Assembly (NCBI GenBank): GCA_026413865.1
Contig: JAOAKB010000009.1
Location: forward strand, 1-56,725
Length of the DNA stretch: 56,725 bases
Direction: 5' to 3'
DNA from: Nitrososphaeria archaeon
Lineage (GTDB): Archaea > Thermoproteota > Nitrososphaeria > JACIWG01
The notes beneath the pieces were generated by a model. The model was not told the DNA's origin and did no database searches. It saw nothing but the letters and a program-made list of their open reading frames with translations. Shown one piece after another: positions 33,821-42,745 of this stretch. The stretch's first letter is position 1. Each line of letters opens with the position of its first letter. The translations under genes were made by a program, and so were the position numbers.

Positions 33821-34301
33821 TACTTGTCCCCACCAACTTTGTTATGATTGTTGCAAATGCAAAAGATGTTATAAGATACCACCAGAAAAGCTGCAGATTA
33901 TAACCTATAAAAGGCAATGATATAGGAGAGACAGCTACAGTAGTATTTAACCCTATAAGTGATGAAATAAAAATGTATACTAGCCAAAAAGGTATTATGA
34001 AAATAAAGGTAGCTTTAAGCCTTTGATTTGAAACTTTTAATTCCATCTGCTGTATACTTTTCTCTTTTTTCCTTAGCTTTTCTTCCTTAGCTTTGTCACC
34101 ACTCTTTATTGCATCTAACAATTCCTTTCTAAAAGCCTTAGCTTCTCTCGCAACACGTCTTGCCTCTTCAATGTTAACTAGAAAACGTACTGCAATCTGT
34201 GAAACTAAATTTAGTCCTATAGACGTCATTATTATTAATATTGTTGAATACGGAATTTGATTCCAAGCTATTTCAAACATCATAAATGCTGTCAACTTCA
34301 A
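33813..34301 (-). CDS. DUF106/EMC3-TMCO1-like membrane protein (Oxa1 superfamily insertase)
   Basis: The 162-residue protein has three membrane helices (about 17-38, 95-115 and 138-158). A charged coiled coil between the first two (EEARRVAREAKAFRKELLDA, then KLRKKEKSIQQMEL) is typical of archaeal DUF106 proteins related to YidC/Oxa1. It probably helps insert membrane proteins beside SecY, its operon partner. Starts at codons 7 and 8 are also possible. Confidence 0.87.
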   Translation of the reverse strand: MKLTAFMMFEIAWNQIPYSTILIIMTSIGLNLVSQIAVRFLVNIEEARRVAREAKAFRKELLDAIKSGDKAKEEKLRKKEKSIQQMELKVSNQRLKATFIFIIPFWLVYIFISSLIGLNTTVAVSPISLPFIGYNLQLFWWYLITSFAFATIITKLVGTSID

Positions 34302-34354
34302 CCATAAATATTTATTTGCTTTATATAGTTTTAAATGTAAGAAATATTTATCTA

Positions 34355-35773
34355 TTATTCCCGCCCAAGAACTTTACTAAGCATTGGCATGAATATTTCA
34401 ATTTCTTCTCTAACAAGTGTCTGGTAATATTGTATACCTATGTCAACCATTAAAAGAATACCTATACCAGAACCTAGCACAGAGAAAAGGTCAGAAAAAG
34501 CAGCCAATAATCCAATAAATATGCCTCCAAGAATCGTTAAAGTTGGTATATACCGATTTAAAAGTTGACTTATACTTAATTCTGATCTTCTAAATCCTGG
34601 AACTTGTACACCAGCATCTACAAGACTCTTTGCAACTTGGTCCGCAGAAAGACCGCCAATTTCGACCCAAATTTTTGCAAAAAGAACCGAAAAACTCACA
34701 AGTAATAGTGTGAACACGATTGCATGTAATGGATCAGCTTGAACTGCGGTTAAACCACGAGGGGCAGTTATATAATATGCTAAACCACCCGTTGGAGAAT
34801 TTGTAGTTCTGTTAAAGGTGCCAAATAAGTTTAGAATCATATTACTGTTATCAGAATTAAATCTCGCCCAAATAAGCTGCGTGAAAAATGTTATATTTGT
34901 TAAGAGTGCTGATGTCAATATTATTGGAATATTTGACACATAAAGGAACTTTATTGGGTAAACTCCACTAAAACCTCTGTATCTTGCAGATGTGACTGGA
35001 ATTTCGACTCTTAATCCTTCAACATAGACAATTAAAAGTATTACAAACAATGTCAAAATTACTGTAAAAAGAGAGGGAAAACCTGAACTTCTATAAAATA
35101 TTTCATTGATACTTGAGGAAGAGGCTTTAGCTATAACATAGGGAATGAAACCATATGGAGCGACAACATTTTCTGCCTCCATAACAGGGTAGGGACTGAA
35201 AAGGCCCCAGGCGATTTGTACTGCAGCATTTGCAAAAATGAAAAGACTTATTCCACTTCCAATACCCCATCCTTTTTGAACCATTTCATCAAGAAGCATT
35301 ACAATTAATGTTGCGGAAAAGAGTTGGAAGAGTATAATTATTGTTACTTGTGGCGTTAAATTTGAACCAAATGCACCACCAAATATGTATGCAGAGCATT
35401 CCATAATTGCAATAATTATTGTTAAAAACTTTGTAGTAGCCGTAAAAATGGCTCTATCTTCACTTTTTGTTAGATCCAGTTTAATTATGTCTGCACCTTT
35501 AAGAAGCTGAGCGATAAGGCCAGCTGTTACTATTGGACCTATACCAAGTTCCATTAAGGTACCATGGGCTGAAGCAAAAATTATTCTGGTATAGGTTAAA
35601 GGATCGCTTCCCGTAGTCACACCATATAATGGTGTTTCAACCATTATAAAGTACACTATTAATACAGCTGCAGTCCATAATAATCTTTCTTTAAGAGAAG
35701 GCTTTTTAATGGGCTTGGGTACTTCAGGTATTATTGTTGAAAAGCTTTTTATGAAGTTTGCTAATGCACCCAA
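34355..35773 (-). CDS. secY: Preprotein translocase subunit SecY
   Basis: The 472-residue protein has ten predicted membrane helices, the plug region after helix 1, and KFLYVSNIPIILTSALLTNI and GFRRSELSISQLLNRYIPTL in the cytoplasmic loops. It forms the protein-conducting channel. The start is a TTG at 35773, directly after the L15 stop. The adenylate kinase gene often following secY in archaea is absent here. Confidence 0.96.
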   Translation of the reverse strand: MGALANFIKSFSTIIPEVPKPIKKPSLKERLLWTAAVLIVYFIMVETPLYGVTTGSDPLTYTRIIFASAHGTLMELGIGPIVTAGLIAQLLKGADIIKLDLTKSEDRAIFTATTKFLTIIIAIMECSAYIFGGAFGSNLTPQVTIIILFQLFSATLIVMLLDEMVQKGWGIGSGISLFIFANAAVQIAWGLFSPYPVMEAENVVAPYGFIPYVIAKASSSSINEIFYRSSGFPSLFTVILTLFVILLIVYVEGLRVEIPVTSARYRGFSGVYPIKFLYVSNIPIILTSALLTNITFFTQLIWARFNSDNSNMILNLFGTFNRTTNSPTGGLAYYITAPRGLTAVQADPLHAIVFTLLLVSFSVLFAKIWVEIGGLSADQVAKSLVDAGVQVPGFRRSELSISQLLNRYIPTLTILGGIFIGLLAAFSDLFSVLGSGIGILLMVDIGIQYYQTLVREEIEIFMPMLSKVLGRE

Positions 35774-35775
35774 TA

Positions 35776-36213
35776 CTACTTCGACCCTTCAATAAACCCG
35801 CCCGCCGATAAAATCTTTTCCTTTGCGGATTCTGTAAATTTTTCTACAATAATATGATAGGCACCTGAGACAGAACCTGCTCCTAGAAGCTTCTCATATC
35901 CTAGTGATGAGAGATTCAGTACCGGTCTTCCTTCAACAGTTTCCACTTTAGAAGTTGATACAATAGAGGCATATAGTTTGTCAAGTGAGCCAACATTTAT
36001 CCAGCGTTTAGGTTTAGAACTTTTTGGTGGATGCATGTCATCTTTTCCAAAATGGTCAGGTGCATACTTTATTGTCCAACTCCACTTATGCTTATGTAGA
36101 CCTGCATTTCCGACGCCACCCTTTTGGCCAGATGCCCTATGCTGGGAAACTTGGCCCCACCCATGAGTTCTTGACCCACGCATTTTCCTAACCTTTCTCA
36201 ATCTTGTAGGCAT
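35776..36213 (-). CDS. rpl15: 50S ribosomal protein L15 (uL15)
   Basis: The 145-residue protein has the glycine-rich N-terminus RKMRGSRTHGWGQVSQHRAS then GQKGGVGNAGLHKHKWSW, and an L15/L18e-type C-terminal domain with GYEKLLGAGSVSGAYHIIVE. Its place before secY is standard. Confidence 0.95.
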   Translation of the reverse strand: MPTRLRKVRKMRGSRTHGWGQVSQHRASGQKGGVGNAGLHKHKWSWTIKYAPDHFGKDDMHPPKSSKPKRWINVGSLDKLYASIVSTSKVETVEGRPVLNLSSLGYEKLLGAGSVSGAYHIIVEKFTESAKEKILSAGGFIEGSK

Positions 36214-36234
36214 ACCATCACACTCCTCTAATAT

Positions 36235-36723
36235 TCATACTTTATTTACCTTAATTTCAAGAATCCCATTCCTATATTCAGTTTTTAAGGAACGTACATC
36301 AACAGTTTTAGGCAATGATATAACCTTTTTATATTTTCTTTTTTCAGAAGAGGCTAACAAATGTATCTTACCATTTTTAGTTAAGATATGTATTTTTTCC
36401 TTATCTACTCCAGGCAATTCAACTAGTATGATAAATTCATTATCCCTTTCAATCACATCTGTTAGTGGAACTCTAATATTGTGACCACTTTTACTTGAAT
36501 AGGCCTTTCTTATATGACCGAATTTTCCAATTTCAGGCTTGCCATCAGGACCTATTATAAAAGAAAAACCATAAATGTAAGGGCCTTCAATTTCACGTTC
36601 CCTTTTTTCTACATCAATTGAATCCAAATATTTTGACATTTCATCCAAAAGATCATCAAATTTTTTCTCAAATTCATCAAATATGTCAAACCACTTTTTA
36701 TTTTTATCTTTTTTATCCTTCAT
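36235..36723 (-). CDS. hsp20: Hsp20 family small heat-shock protein
   Basis: The 162-residue protein has an alpha-crystallin domain at about 80-162: PLTDVIERDNEFIILVELPG, VDKEKIHILTKNGKIHLLAS, VISLPKTVDVRSLKTEYRNG and the final ILEIKV that docks into neighbouring subunits. The first 50 residues are charged and rich in Lys/Asp/Glu. It binds unfolding proteins as an oligomer. It lies on the same strand between L30 and L15 with 20-nt gaps, an unusual place. Confidence 0.92.
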   Translation of the reverse strand: MKDKKDKNKKWFDIFDEFEKKFDDLLDEMSKYLDSIDVEKREREIEGPYIYGFSFIIGPDGKPEIGKFGHIRKAYSSKSGHNIRVPLTDVIERDNEFIILVELPGVDKEKIHILTKNGKIHLLASSEKRKYKKVISLPKTVDVRSLKTEYRNGILEIKVNKV

Positions 36724-36742
36724 AATACCTTACCCTAAATTA

Positions 36743-37210
36743 TTAAATCATCCTTGCAACAATAGATAATATTTCTTTATTTTCACCTAAGACACCCTTT
36801 TGTTGATATGGCTTTTTAGTTGACCCTTTAAAACCTCCTTTTGGAGGGGCAAGATTAAAGTAAGGCTTAATTACCTTAAGTTCCGAAAATTTTTTGATTC
36901 CATCAACTATAGCCTTAATCAATTCATCTACATTGTTAAATCCTTCGAGTTTTGCAATAGAATCGTCTACAGGCTTACCGCCTATAGTTTTACCCCTTTT
37001 TAATATAAGTTGCTTTGCAGTTTCAAAATCAATTTCACCCCATGTGATAAAGTCTTTAGCCTTAGAAAGCATACCCAAATAATACTCATTTTTTGGAACA
37101 ATAGTTGCACTATACCTTCTTCTTAATCTTAGAAGTTCAAGAGTTTTCTTTATATCATGCCTAACATTTATTGTACCTCTAATTCTAATTACTAAAAGTT
37201 GGGACAACAT
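36743..37210 (-). CDS. rpl30: 50S ribosomal protein L30 (uL30)
   Basis: The 155-residue archaeal-length L30 has LLVIRIRGTINVRHDIKKTL, ELLRLRRRYSATIVPKNEYY then LGMLSKAKDFITWGEID, and the later APPKGGFKGSTKKPYQQKGV. Order S5-L30-(Hsp20)-L15. Confidence 0.94.
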   Translation of the reverse strand: MLSQLLVIRIRGTINVRHDIKKTLELLRLRRRYSATIVPKNEYYLGMLSKAKDFITWGEIDFETAKQLILKRGKTIGGKPVDDSIAKLEGFNNVDELIKAIVDGIKKFSELKVIKPYFNLAPPKGGFKGSTKKPYQQKGVLGENKEILSIVARMI

Positions 37211-37213
37211 CTT

Positions 37214-37840
37214 TCACCTAATCACAAAGTTATGAAGATTTTTTAGAGCATTGTATACGGCATATGCTATAGATGGATAGGTACTAGTTGCACCATATGT
37301 CCTTGTCCAAACATCCTTTACACCAGCAAGAGAAAGAAGTTTTTTAATATTTTCTCCTGCAACAAGCCCGAGACCTCTTGGACCCGGAATAAGTTCAATA
37401 CGTACACTTCCACATTTTCCAGAAACCTTGAAAGGAATTGAATGAGGTTGATTACATCTGCATTCCCAACTTCCACACCCTAATGTTACAGGAATAATTT
37501 TAAGCAGTGCATCATTTGTAGCTTTATCTACTGCTACACGCATTGTAGAAGCCTTACCCGAACCAACACCAAACCAGCCATTTCTATCGCCTATTGCCAG
37601 TACAACTCTAAACTTTGTAATTTCACCTGCGTCAGTTTGTTTTTGGACGACTGTGACACCAACAACCTCTGTAGTAATACCGGTTACTAGACTCCTTACT
37701 ATTTCAGGTTCTTTTATTTTATAGCCTAACTCAAATACTTCATGCAGATCTGTTATTTTACCTTCTGCAACTAGTCTGCCCAACTTAGTTTTTGGGGCCC
37801 AAGATTTTAATTCATCTTTTAAACCCTCCTGAACACTCAT
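37214..37840 (-). CDS. rps5: 30S ribosomal protein S5 (uS5)
   Basis: The 208-residue protein has the double-stranded RNA-binding-like N-domain (FRVVLAIGDRNGWFGVGSGK) and the C-domain ELIPGPRGLGLVAGENIKKL. A CGSWECRC cysteine cluster lies in the archaeal/eukaryotic insertion. Overlaps L18 by four bases. Confidence 0.96.
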   Translation of the reverse strand: MSVQEGLKDELKSWAPKTKLGRLVAEGKITDLHEVFELGYKIKEPEIVRSLVTGITTEVVGVTVVQKQTDAGEITKFRVVLAIGDRNGWFGVGSGKASTMRVAVDKATNDALLKIIPVTLGCGSWECRCNQPHSIPFKVSGKCGSVRIELIPGPRGLGLVAGENIKKLLSLAGVKDVWTRTYGATSTYPSIAYAVYNALKNLHNFVIR

Positions 37841-38430
37841 TTCACTGCACCTCCACTTTCAACTATTTTTTGCCTAACCTCCTCAAATATTTTAGCCATA
37901 TTTTCAACATTTAATCCTTCTCTAACATAGCTTGAAAATCTTTTAGTGTAAATGGAGAAGTCAGTCTCTTTAAGCTTCTTTGCATAATCAATAATATGGT
38001 TACCCCTTATCCTTTCTTCACTAGGAAACGTTTCAGGGTCAACTCGCACATTCAACCCTGCATCTTGCACACCTTTGATAGCAGCAGTCGCTCTTGAACC
38101 TTTAACAAAGGGGGAAACACCAAGATAAACAATTATATCCGAATTAATTTTACCCTTTGCTTTTAACCCAAGCATAAGCCCGGCCAAATAGCATGCAGGA
38201 ATATTCTTTCTAGAAAAAGGCCATCCAAATTTTATAAGCTGCCTTGTATGAACAGACGCTATAATTTGATCACCTTCTATTTTGGCCTTAGAAATCTGCA
38301 GAATTGCATTTTTATTTGTGATTCTAATTACAAGGAATGGGAGCCTACTTAAAAGAACCTTCTTCCGAACATGGTAATTCGTTTTCCCTTCACGTTTTCG
38401 TCTAAAAATTTGAGTATACTGTTTAGCCAA
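37837..38430 (-). CDS. rpl18: 50S ribosomal protein L18 (uL18)
   Basis: The 197-residue protein starts with FRRKREGKTNYHVRKKVLLS and has RLPFLVIRITNKNAILQISK, YLAGLMLGLKAKGKINSDII and LNVRVDPETFPSEERIRGNH, all typical of archaeal L18, which anchors 5S rRNA together with L5. Confidence 0.96.
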   Translation of the reverse strand: MAKQYTQIFRRKREGKTNYHVRKKVLLSRLPFLVIRITNKNAILQISKAKIEGDQIIASVHTRQLIKFGWPFSRKNIPACYLAGLMLGLKAKGKINSDIIVYLGVSPFVKGSRATAAIKGVQDAGLNVRVDPETFPSEERIRGNHIIDYAKKLKETDFSIYTKRFSSYVREGLNVENMAKIFEEVRQKIVESGGAVK

Positions 38431-38432
38431 AC

Positions 38433-38861
38433 CTATTCACCTCGTCTACCCATTTCTCTAGCAATTTCATCTAATCTTTTGACCGTTCTAATTTGCCCAC
38501 CTTTAATCCACAGATAAAGTTTCTTATAATTTTCCTTACTTATGACACCATGCTCCAACAAATATTTTAGATGAATTCGTAAGGCTCTAACCTTTTTTAC
38601 CCATAAATCCTTTTTACCTTGTCTAGCACCTTTAGAACCCTTTCTAGAACCAGGGCCAGAACGTTTACCTTTCTTCACACGTGATCTAGAAACACCTTTT
38701 TTCTGTAAAATCACAATAGCCTTTTGATCCACTAGCGAACGTATTTCATCTCTAGTTATAGCATCACTTATACGTTCAGCAGCCTCCGGCATAAGTTTCA
38801 CTCTAGAAACACCTACACCTAAGGTTCTTGCAACCAATTCCTTTTTACTTTTAAGATTCAA
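38433..38861 (-). CDS. rpl19e: 50S ribosomal protein L19e (eL19)
   Basis: The 142-residue protein has NLKSKKELVARTLGVGVSRV, IRSLVDQKAIVILQKKGVSR then the very basic SRVKKGKRSGPGSRKGSKGA and LYLWIKGGQIRTVKRLDEI. It overlaps L32e by 11 bases. Confidence 0.95.
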   Translation of the reverse strand: MNLKSKKELVARTLGVGVSRVKLMPEAAERISDAITRDEIRSLVDQKAIVILQKKGVSRSRVKKGKRSGPGSRKGSKGARQGKKDLWVKKVRALRIHLKYLLEHGVISKENYKKLYLWIKGGQIRTVKRLDEIAREMGRRGE

Positions 38862-39240
38862 CTTTCTTCAACCTCACAGGATTAAGGACATGTATACCCA
38901 ATTCTTTAGCCTTTTCAAATATTTCAATACGTTTTTTTGTACCTACAGTATGAGCTATTCTAGCTGCATTAACTTTAGGATCTAACTTTAAAAGTTCTTG
39001 TATATTATGTACAAGCACTTCTTTGAAACCAGAAGGATGAAGACCTCTTATAGCTTTTGGAGCACGATACCCAACTTTTACCCTAGCAGGCCAACCTTTG
39101 TACTCCTTTCTAACCTTATGGTCTATACCCTTGGGCCGTCTCCAATTTGGTTTTATACGAACATATCTCCAAGACTCGGGCCTAACAAATTTAGGCTTCT
39201 TTATTTTTACAACATTTTTTCTTAAATTAACTTCGCTCAT
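38851..39240 (-). CDS. rpl32e: 50S ribosomal protein L32e (eL32)
   Basis: The core is FVRPESWRYVRIKPNWRRPK, GIDHKVRKEYKGWPARVKVG, YRAPKAIRGLHPSGFKEVLV. The ATG at 39240 (129 residues) has ggggtg eight bases upstream. An ATG five codons earlier lies inside the L6 gene end and lacks a ribosome site. Confidence 0.94.
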   Translation of the reverse strand: MSEVNLRKNVVKIKKPKFVRPESWRYVRIKPNWRRPKGIDHKVRKEYKGWPARVKVGYRAPKAIRGLHPSGFKEVLVHNIQELLKLDPKVNAARIAHTVGTKKRIEIFEKAKELGIHVLNPVRLKKVES

Positions 39241-39754
39241 ATAAGTACACCCCATCTAAAAAGACTCTTTGATCCTTACGTTTTACAATTGTTGCACGTT
39301 CAATATTTGCTGCAGTTTGACCTACATCCTCTTTGGATACGCCCTTAACTATTACGTCATCGCCTTCAACACTAACTTGACAAGAGCCTACAATCTTTGC
39401 AATTCGAGGATATTTTTCACCATAAAAGTTTTCTATATGGACTTCATTACCCTTAACCTTAATAGTAACAGGGAAGTGTGCCGAAACAACCTTAAGTTTA
39501 TATGTATAGCCTTTAGTTACACCATAGAACATATTTTTTATAATAGATGCAGCAGTACCTAAAACCGCAATATCTCTTCTCTTATCGCTATATGATGACA
39601 ATTTTATCTTGTTTGAATTAACAGATATGTTAACCTTTATTTTAGAAAAATCTTTACTCAATTGTCCTAGAGGACCTTTAACATATAATGTATTATTTTC
39701 AAACTTAACAGACAAATTTTCTGGTACTTCAATTATTTGCTCAGCCATAGGCAT
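39227..39754 (-). CDS. rpl6: 50S ribosomal protein L6 (uL6)
   Basis: The 175-residue protein shows the two-repeat L6 fold with the C-terminal archaeal motif ANIERATIVKRKDQRVFLDG, preceded by VIVKGVSKEDVGQTA. It lies near the factor-binding site of the large subunit. Overlaps L32e. Confidence 0.95.
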   Translation of the reverse strand: MPMAEQIIEVPENLSVKFENNTLYVKGPLGQLSKDFSKIKVNISVNSNKIKLSSYSDKRRDIAVLGTAASIIKNMFYGVTKGYTYKLKVVSAHFPVTIKVKGNEVHIENFYGEKYPRIAKIVGSCQVSVEGDDVIVKGVSKEDVGQTAANIERATIVKRKDQRVFLDGVYLYERS

Positions 39755-39758
39755 TCAC

Positions 39759-40151
39759 CTAATAAACATATCCTAAAAGCTTTCCACCTAAACCTTTCTG
39801 TTTAGCTTCAACTTGCGACATTACACCTTTAGGTGTCGTCACAATTAATATACCATAGTTAAATGCTGGAAGATATTTCCTTTCCCAAAGATCATATTCA
39901 TCTTTCTTTACACTAAATCGGGGAGATATAACACCACACTTTACTATTCGTCCAAGTAGTTGAACCCTAAATTTACCACCACGCCCATCATCAATATGCT
40001 CAAATTCACCTATATAGCCATACTTTTGGAGAATTCTTAGAATCTCTCTTGCAAGATTAGAAGTAGGAAAAATTATACATTCTTTTTTACGTCTAAGTTC
40101 ATTATTGTATATTGTTGAAAAAAGGTTTGCAATCACATTCTTTGCAGGCAT
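39759..40151 (-). CDS. rps8: 30S ribosomal protein S8 (uS8)
   Basis: The protein has NVIANLFSTIYNNELRRKKE, ILRILQKYGYIGEFEHIDDG and the C-terminal signature LPAFNYGILIVTTPKGVMSQ. The ATG at 40151 (130 residues) has aggtg seven bases upstream; the ATG two codons earlier is too close to it. Confidence 0.95.
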   Translation of the reverse strand: MPAKNVIANLFSTIYNNELRRKKECIIFPTSNLAREILRILQKYGYIGEFEHIDDGRGGKFRVQLLGRIVKCGVISPRFSVKKDEYDLWERKYLPAFNYGILIVTTPKGVMSQVEAKQKGLGGKLLGYVY

Positions 40152-40161
40152 CTTCATTCAC

Positions 40162-40326
40162 CTATTCATATTTTCGAAAACCAAGCTTTTCAGCAACCTC
40201 TCTAAAACACTGGCGACAGTAAAAGAGATTATACATTTGTATTACTGGACCATAGGCACCGCACCTTCTACATATTCTGGACCCTTTTCCAAACTTTCTA
40301 GTTTTTCCATGCCTTATTTTTACCAA
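40162..40326 (-). CDS. rps14: 30S ribosomal protein S14 (uS14), zinc-binding short form
   Basis: A 54-residue frame starts with a TTG at 40326, immediately after the L5 stop, with gaggtgg just upstream. It reads [40 protein letters not shown], then [13 protein letters not shown]. Two CxxC pairs form the zinc site, and the FRE-x-A-x-KLGF-x-KY ending is diagnostic. Order L5-S14-S8 is standard. Confidence 0.95.
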   Translation of the reverse strand: MVKIRHGKTRKFGKGSRICRRCGAYGPVIQMYNLFYCRQCFREVAEKLGFRKYE

Positions 40327-40851
40327 CTAAACCACCTCTACATTAAACATTTCTTTCATAAATTTTATAGCGTCTTCTTTATTAACTCTATGGGATTTAC
40401 CCACCTTAGATGGACATCTTCTCCTCCTTTCAACCCGATATCCAGGGCGTTCTAATTTTATACAGACATCCAGACCAAATATACCCAATTCAGGATCATA
40501 TTTTATGCCAGGTATTTCAATATGCTCCTTGATACCAAAAGAAACATTGCCCTCATCATCAAAAGAAGAGGACGGGAGCTTTAGACCTTTTGCAAGCAAC
40601 AGCTTTTTTAAAACATCTATCGCTCTTTTCTTCATTAATGTAACTTTTACGCCAATGGCTTCACCTTTTCTAATTCCAAAATCCCTTATCGTCTTCTTTG
40701 CATAAGTTAGTTTTGGTTCTTGACCACTTATTTGTTTAAGCACAGCCTTAGCCTTCTCTACAGCCTCACCTGAACGTCCAACCCCTATATTTAAAACAAC
40801 TTTATGAACAAAAATTTTTTTCATAGGATTTTCAACAAGTTGAATCGACAT
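40327..40851 (-). CDS. rpl5: 50S ribosomal protein L5 (uL5)
   Basis: The 174-residue protein has VVLNIGVGRSGEAVEKAKAV, LKQISGQEPKLTYAKKTIRD and FGIKEHIEIPGIKYDPELGI, then RPGYRVERRRRCPSKVGKSH. It binds 5S rRNA with L18. Confidence 0.96.
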   Translation of the reverse strand: MSIQLVENPMKKIFVHKVVLNIGVGRSGEAVEKAKAVLKQISGQEPKLTYAKKTIRDFGIRKGEAIGVKVTLMKKRAIDVLKKLLLAKGLKLPSSSFDDEGNVSFGIKEHIEIPGIKYDPELGIFGLDVCIKLERPGYRVERRRRCPSKVGKSHRVNKEDAIKFMKEMFNVEVV

Positions 40852-40853
40852 AA

Positions 40854-41585
40854 CTACTCACCTACTTCAACAGGTAGTATAGGCTTATCTTTACCTACAG
40901 CTAATATCATACGTAATGGAACCCTGACAGTTTCTTCTTCCACATATACTTCCGCTGATTTTTCCGAAGAAAACGTACCTTTGATTACATTCCTCACTAT
41001 TCCAATCTTACCGATATGTTTGCCTTTTAAGAAAAGAACAAGAGCGTCTTTTTCTAATTTCACCTTGTCAACAAATTTTCCCTCTGGAAGCGTTATAAGA
41101 ACACTGTCACCAACATTAAGGCCTAAATCGTTTTCAGATAAAATCGTTCTACCATCATGTAATCCATAGGAAAATTTATTTGATTTAACCTTATTTTTAG
41201 ACTTTACTTTACATAATTTAAATTTTGCTGATTCAAGATCTATCTCTTTAGGAAATAGCATAGCCTTTTTAGATGGAAGCATACGATAAACTTTGTTTAT
41301 TGAAGGTATATGTATGACGTCCATTAACCCAACAGGAAATTTTTTATCATATCTAATAACACCATCAATGAGAACCTTTCCTGAATTTATCACATATCTT
41401 GCTTCTCTCATATTTTTAGCAACCTTTAGTACATCTCTCAAAAGAACTGCTAAAGAGTAGCTTTCACTAATAGGATGGGGACCCGGAGATGGTTTGACTG
41501 TAAATTGGCCAAGCTTCCTAGGAATTTTCCAAAATGATGGAGCTGCACTCCTTTTCATATGCCTAGATGAACCCATACTACCCAT
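40854..41585 (-). CDS. rps4e: 30S ribosomal protein S4e (eS4)
   Basis: The 243-residue protein begins SRHMKRSAAPSFWKIPRKLG, has an S4-like segment (INSGKVLIDGVIRYDKKFPV), and a KOW element near the end (FLKGKHIGKIGIVRNVIKGT). Placed between L24 and L5 as in other archaea. Confidence 0.96.
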   Translation of the reverse strand: MGSMGSSRHMKRSAAPSFWKIPRKLGQFTVKPSPGPHPISESYSLAVLLRDVLKVAKNMREARYVINSGKVLIDGVIRYDKKFPVGLMDVIHIPSINKVYRMLPSKKAMLFPKEIDLESAKFKLCKVKSKNKVKSNKFSYGLHDGRTILSENDLGLNVGDSVLITLPEGKFVDKVKLEKDALVLFLKGKHIGKIGIVRNVIKGTFSSEKSAEVYVEEETVRVPLRMILAVGKDKPILPVEVGE

Positions 41586-41962
41586 TATTGAGCCACCTCA
41601 ACTCTTTTAGCTTTTGATTCAAGCTTTTCTTTCCTAAGCTTGTCTTCAAGATTTAATGATGTAATAATAACTTTCGAAGCATGTATTTTTACTGGAACTT
41701 GTTCTCCTCGAATATTTTCTCTAAAAACACCTTCTACGGTAATTCTTCCAGTTTTAAGGTCTATAGAAGTCACTTTACCCTCAACTCCTGCAAACTCACC
41801 TCTAACAATTTTAACAGAATCACCTTTTCTAACGCGCACCGTTTTAACATCATATTTCGAGCGCAGTTCATCAGACAAGCGAGCATTTAACATTTTATTC
41901 TTGATATGCCAAGGTGCATTTAAGATCCTTTTTCTAACCTTAGAAGGTTTTGTCGAAGCCAT
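41585..41962 (-). CDS. rpl24: 50S ribosomal protein L24 (uL24)
   Basis: The 125-residue protein has KMLNARLSDELRSKYDVKTV and the KOW motif VRKGDSVKIVRGEFAGVEGK, then ITVEGVFRENIRGEQVPVKI. Its stop overlaps the S4e start by one base. Confidence 0.95.
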   Translation of the reverse strand: MASTKPSKVRKRILNAPWHIKNKMLNARLSDELRSKYDVKTVRVRKGDSVKIVRGEFAGVEGKVTSIDLKTGRITVEGVFRENIRGEQVPVKIHASKVIITSLNLEDKLRKEKLESKAKRVEVAQ

Positions 41963-41973
41963 AAGATCACCCT

Positions 41974-42420
41974 TTAAATTATCATTGACGAGAGACTAGC
42001 AATTCGAGGCCATCTTTCAGCCGCCTCTGAGGCAACAGGCCCCTTTATTTCTGTACCCTTGACCTCACCTTCTGGAGTTATTAATATTGCTGCATTATCT
42101 TCAAAGGAGATTCTGACACCTGACACTCTTCTTATCGGATACTTCTGTCTTATAACAACTGCGGGGAAAACTTGCTTTTTCATATCAGGAGGCCCCTTTT
42201 TAACTACAACATTAATTTTATCACCAACAGATGCAGCAGGATATCTTCCCAGTCTACCTTTATACTGTAAAACTTGGACTACTCGTAATGTTTTTGCGCC
42301 AGTATTATCTGCACAATTTATTACAGCATTTACAGGAATAGCACGAGTTATGTAGGGTTTGAATTCCTGTGCACCTTTTGCTGAAACAGCTCTTGATTTT
42401 GTAGACATTTTACTTGCCAC
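41974..42420 (-). CDS. rpl14: 50S ribosomal protein L14 (uL14)
   Basis: The 148-residue protein has AVINCADNTGAKTLRVVQVL, PAASVGDKINVVVKKGPPDM, VFPAVVIRQKYPIRRVSGVR and GTEIKGPVASEAAERWPRIA. It begins inside the S17 stop region, with an 11-base overlap. Confidence 0.96.
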   Translation of the reverse strand: MASKMSTKSRAVSAKGAQEFKPYITRAIPVNAVINCADNTGAKTLRVVQVLQYKGRLGRYPAASVGDKINVVVKKGPPDMKKQVFPAVVIRQKYPIRRVSGVRISFEDNAAILITPEGEVKGTEIKGPVASEAAERWPRIASLSSMII

Positions 42421-42745
42421 CTCTATTTTCTATAACAACAAAAGAAACTGTTTTTGATAATGGCCTACATTCAGCTAATAGAACATTATCTCCAGGTTCA
42501 ACATTCAAACAATCTGGTAACCGAGCGTGAATCTTCTTTTTCACCCTATAATATCGATTATATTTTTTAGAAAAACGAACAAGCTCCTTTTCAATAACAA
42601 CCATGTTGTTAGCTTTACAGCTAACAACTTTTCCTTCTTGGAGAATACCTCTAACAGGTAATCTTCCATGGAATGGACAAAGTGGGTCATTGCAAATTTT
42701 TTCAGGAGGTTTAACTGGAAGACCAATATTTTTCAATAAAATCAC
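42410..42745 (-). CDS. rps17: 30S ribosomal protein S17 (uS17)
   Basis: The 111-residue archaeal S17 has CNDPLCPFHGRLPVRGILQE, VVIEKELVRFSKKYNRYYRV and KIHARLPDCLNVEPGDNVLL. It follows Rpp29 with a four-base overlap. Confidence 0.95.
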   Translation of the reverse strand: MILLKNIGLPVKPPEKICNDPLCPFHGRLPVRGILQEGKVVSCKANNMVVIEKELVRFSKKYNRYYRVKKKIHARLPDCLNVEPGDNVLLAECRPLSKTVSFVVIENRGGK

